From the NCBI GenBank assembly GCA_012840625.1, contig DUSB01000099.1, positions 1-15,464 of the forward strand: DNA of 15,464 nucleotides, given 5' to 3'. Under the pieces are notes generated by a model that was given only the letters and a program-made list of their open reading frames with translations, had not been told where the DNA came from and searched no databases. Each line of letters begins with the position of its first letter. Within the stretch, counting starts at the first letter, position 1. The stretch comes from Syntrophomonadaceae bacterium. Its GTDB lineage: Bacteria > Bacillota > Syntrophomonadia > Syntrophomonadales > Syntrophomonadaceae. This document shows, piece by piece, positions 15,367 to 15,464 of the stretch. The position numbers and the translations under genes are program-made.

Positions 15367-15462
15367 TTATTTGGGCAGGCTACTATCTTTTTTCAAAGCT
15401 CGTAATGTAAATGATCCTTTACGTGAACCGATTAATATCTTCTCGCTTTTATCCAGGGTTAG
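15367..15462 (-). CDS. Possible C-terminal end of an unidentified minus-strand gene
   Basis: The minus strand reads LTLDKSEKILIGSRKGSFTL then RALKKDSSLPK and a TAA stop (15369-15367), open to the window edge. The composition is plausible for a real protein end, but 31 residues allow no family call. The rest of 15114-15366 holds only the CoA-transferase promoter and AT-rich sequence, with no terminator for this frame that I can see. Confidence 0.35.
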   Translation of the reverse strand, partial: LTLDKSEKILIGSRKGSFTLRALKKDSSLPK

Positions 15463-15464
15463 AC

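Overview
The window looks like a chromosomal piece of a low-to-moderate GC Firmicute of the class Clostridia. A Syntrophomonas-like organism is my best guess from the general style of the proteins; no database was available to confirm it. Signs are a T-box leader, strong AAAGGAGG ribosome binding sites, TTG starts, sigma-A promoters with 17-bp spacers, a spoVG-like sigma-H promoter candidate, and two cyclic-di-GMP enzymes. No mobile element, CRISPR array, tRNA or rRNA was seen.

Region 1 (1-4413, minus strand) is a branched-chain amino acid operon in the order T-box leader, ilvE, ilvD, ilvB (ilvB runs off the left edge). A near-consensus sigma-A promoter drives a full T-box leader with a readable AUC (isoleucine) specifier, a terminator and the conserved T-box sequence. 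IlvB makes acetohydroxy acids, IlvD dehydrates the dihydroxy acids, and IlvE transaminates the 2-keto acids to Val, Leu and Ile.

Region 2 (4435-6435, minus) is one large soluble protein of 666 residues with no family I can name. Only its C-terminal 140 residues resemble something seen before, a helical LPxLxGxxPxEA segment. A 575-bp gap follows, holding a possible decayed reading frame, a sigma-H-like promoter and an inverted repeat ahead of the next gene.

Region 3 (7011-9728) holds an HD-GYP phosphodiesterase, a 53-residue single-span membrane protein missed by a long-ORF search, a short dUTPase lacking the C-terminal motif 5 (opposite strand), and an unrecognised 200-residue protein with its own promoter, operator-like palindrome and terminator. 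The 3' ends between the small protein and dut contain two hairpins.

Region 4 (9736-13190) holds a PAS-PAS-PAS-GGDEF-HD-GYP protein (minus) and a divergently transcribed secreted NlpC/P60 cell-wall hydrolase (plus). Together with the HD-GYP protein at 7011 this gives two cyclic-di-GMP enzymes within 5 kb.

Region 5 (13221-15464, minus) is a two-gene class I CoA-transferase operon of the glutaconate CoA-transferase type. It shares a bidirectional hairpin terminator with the NlpC/P60 gene. At the right edge there may be the last 31 codons of another minus-strand gene.
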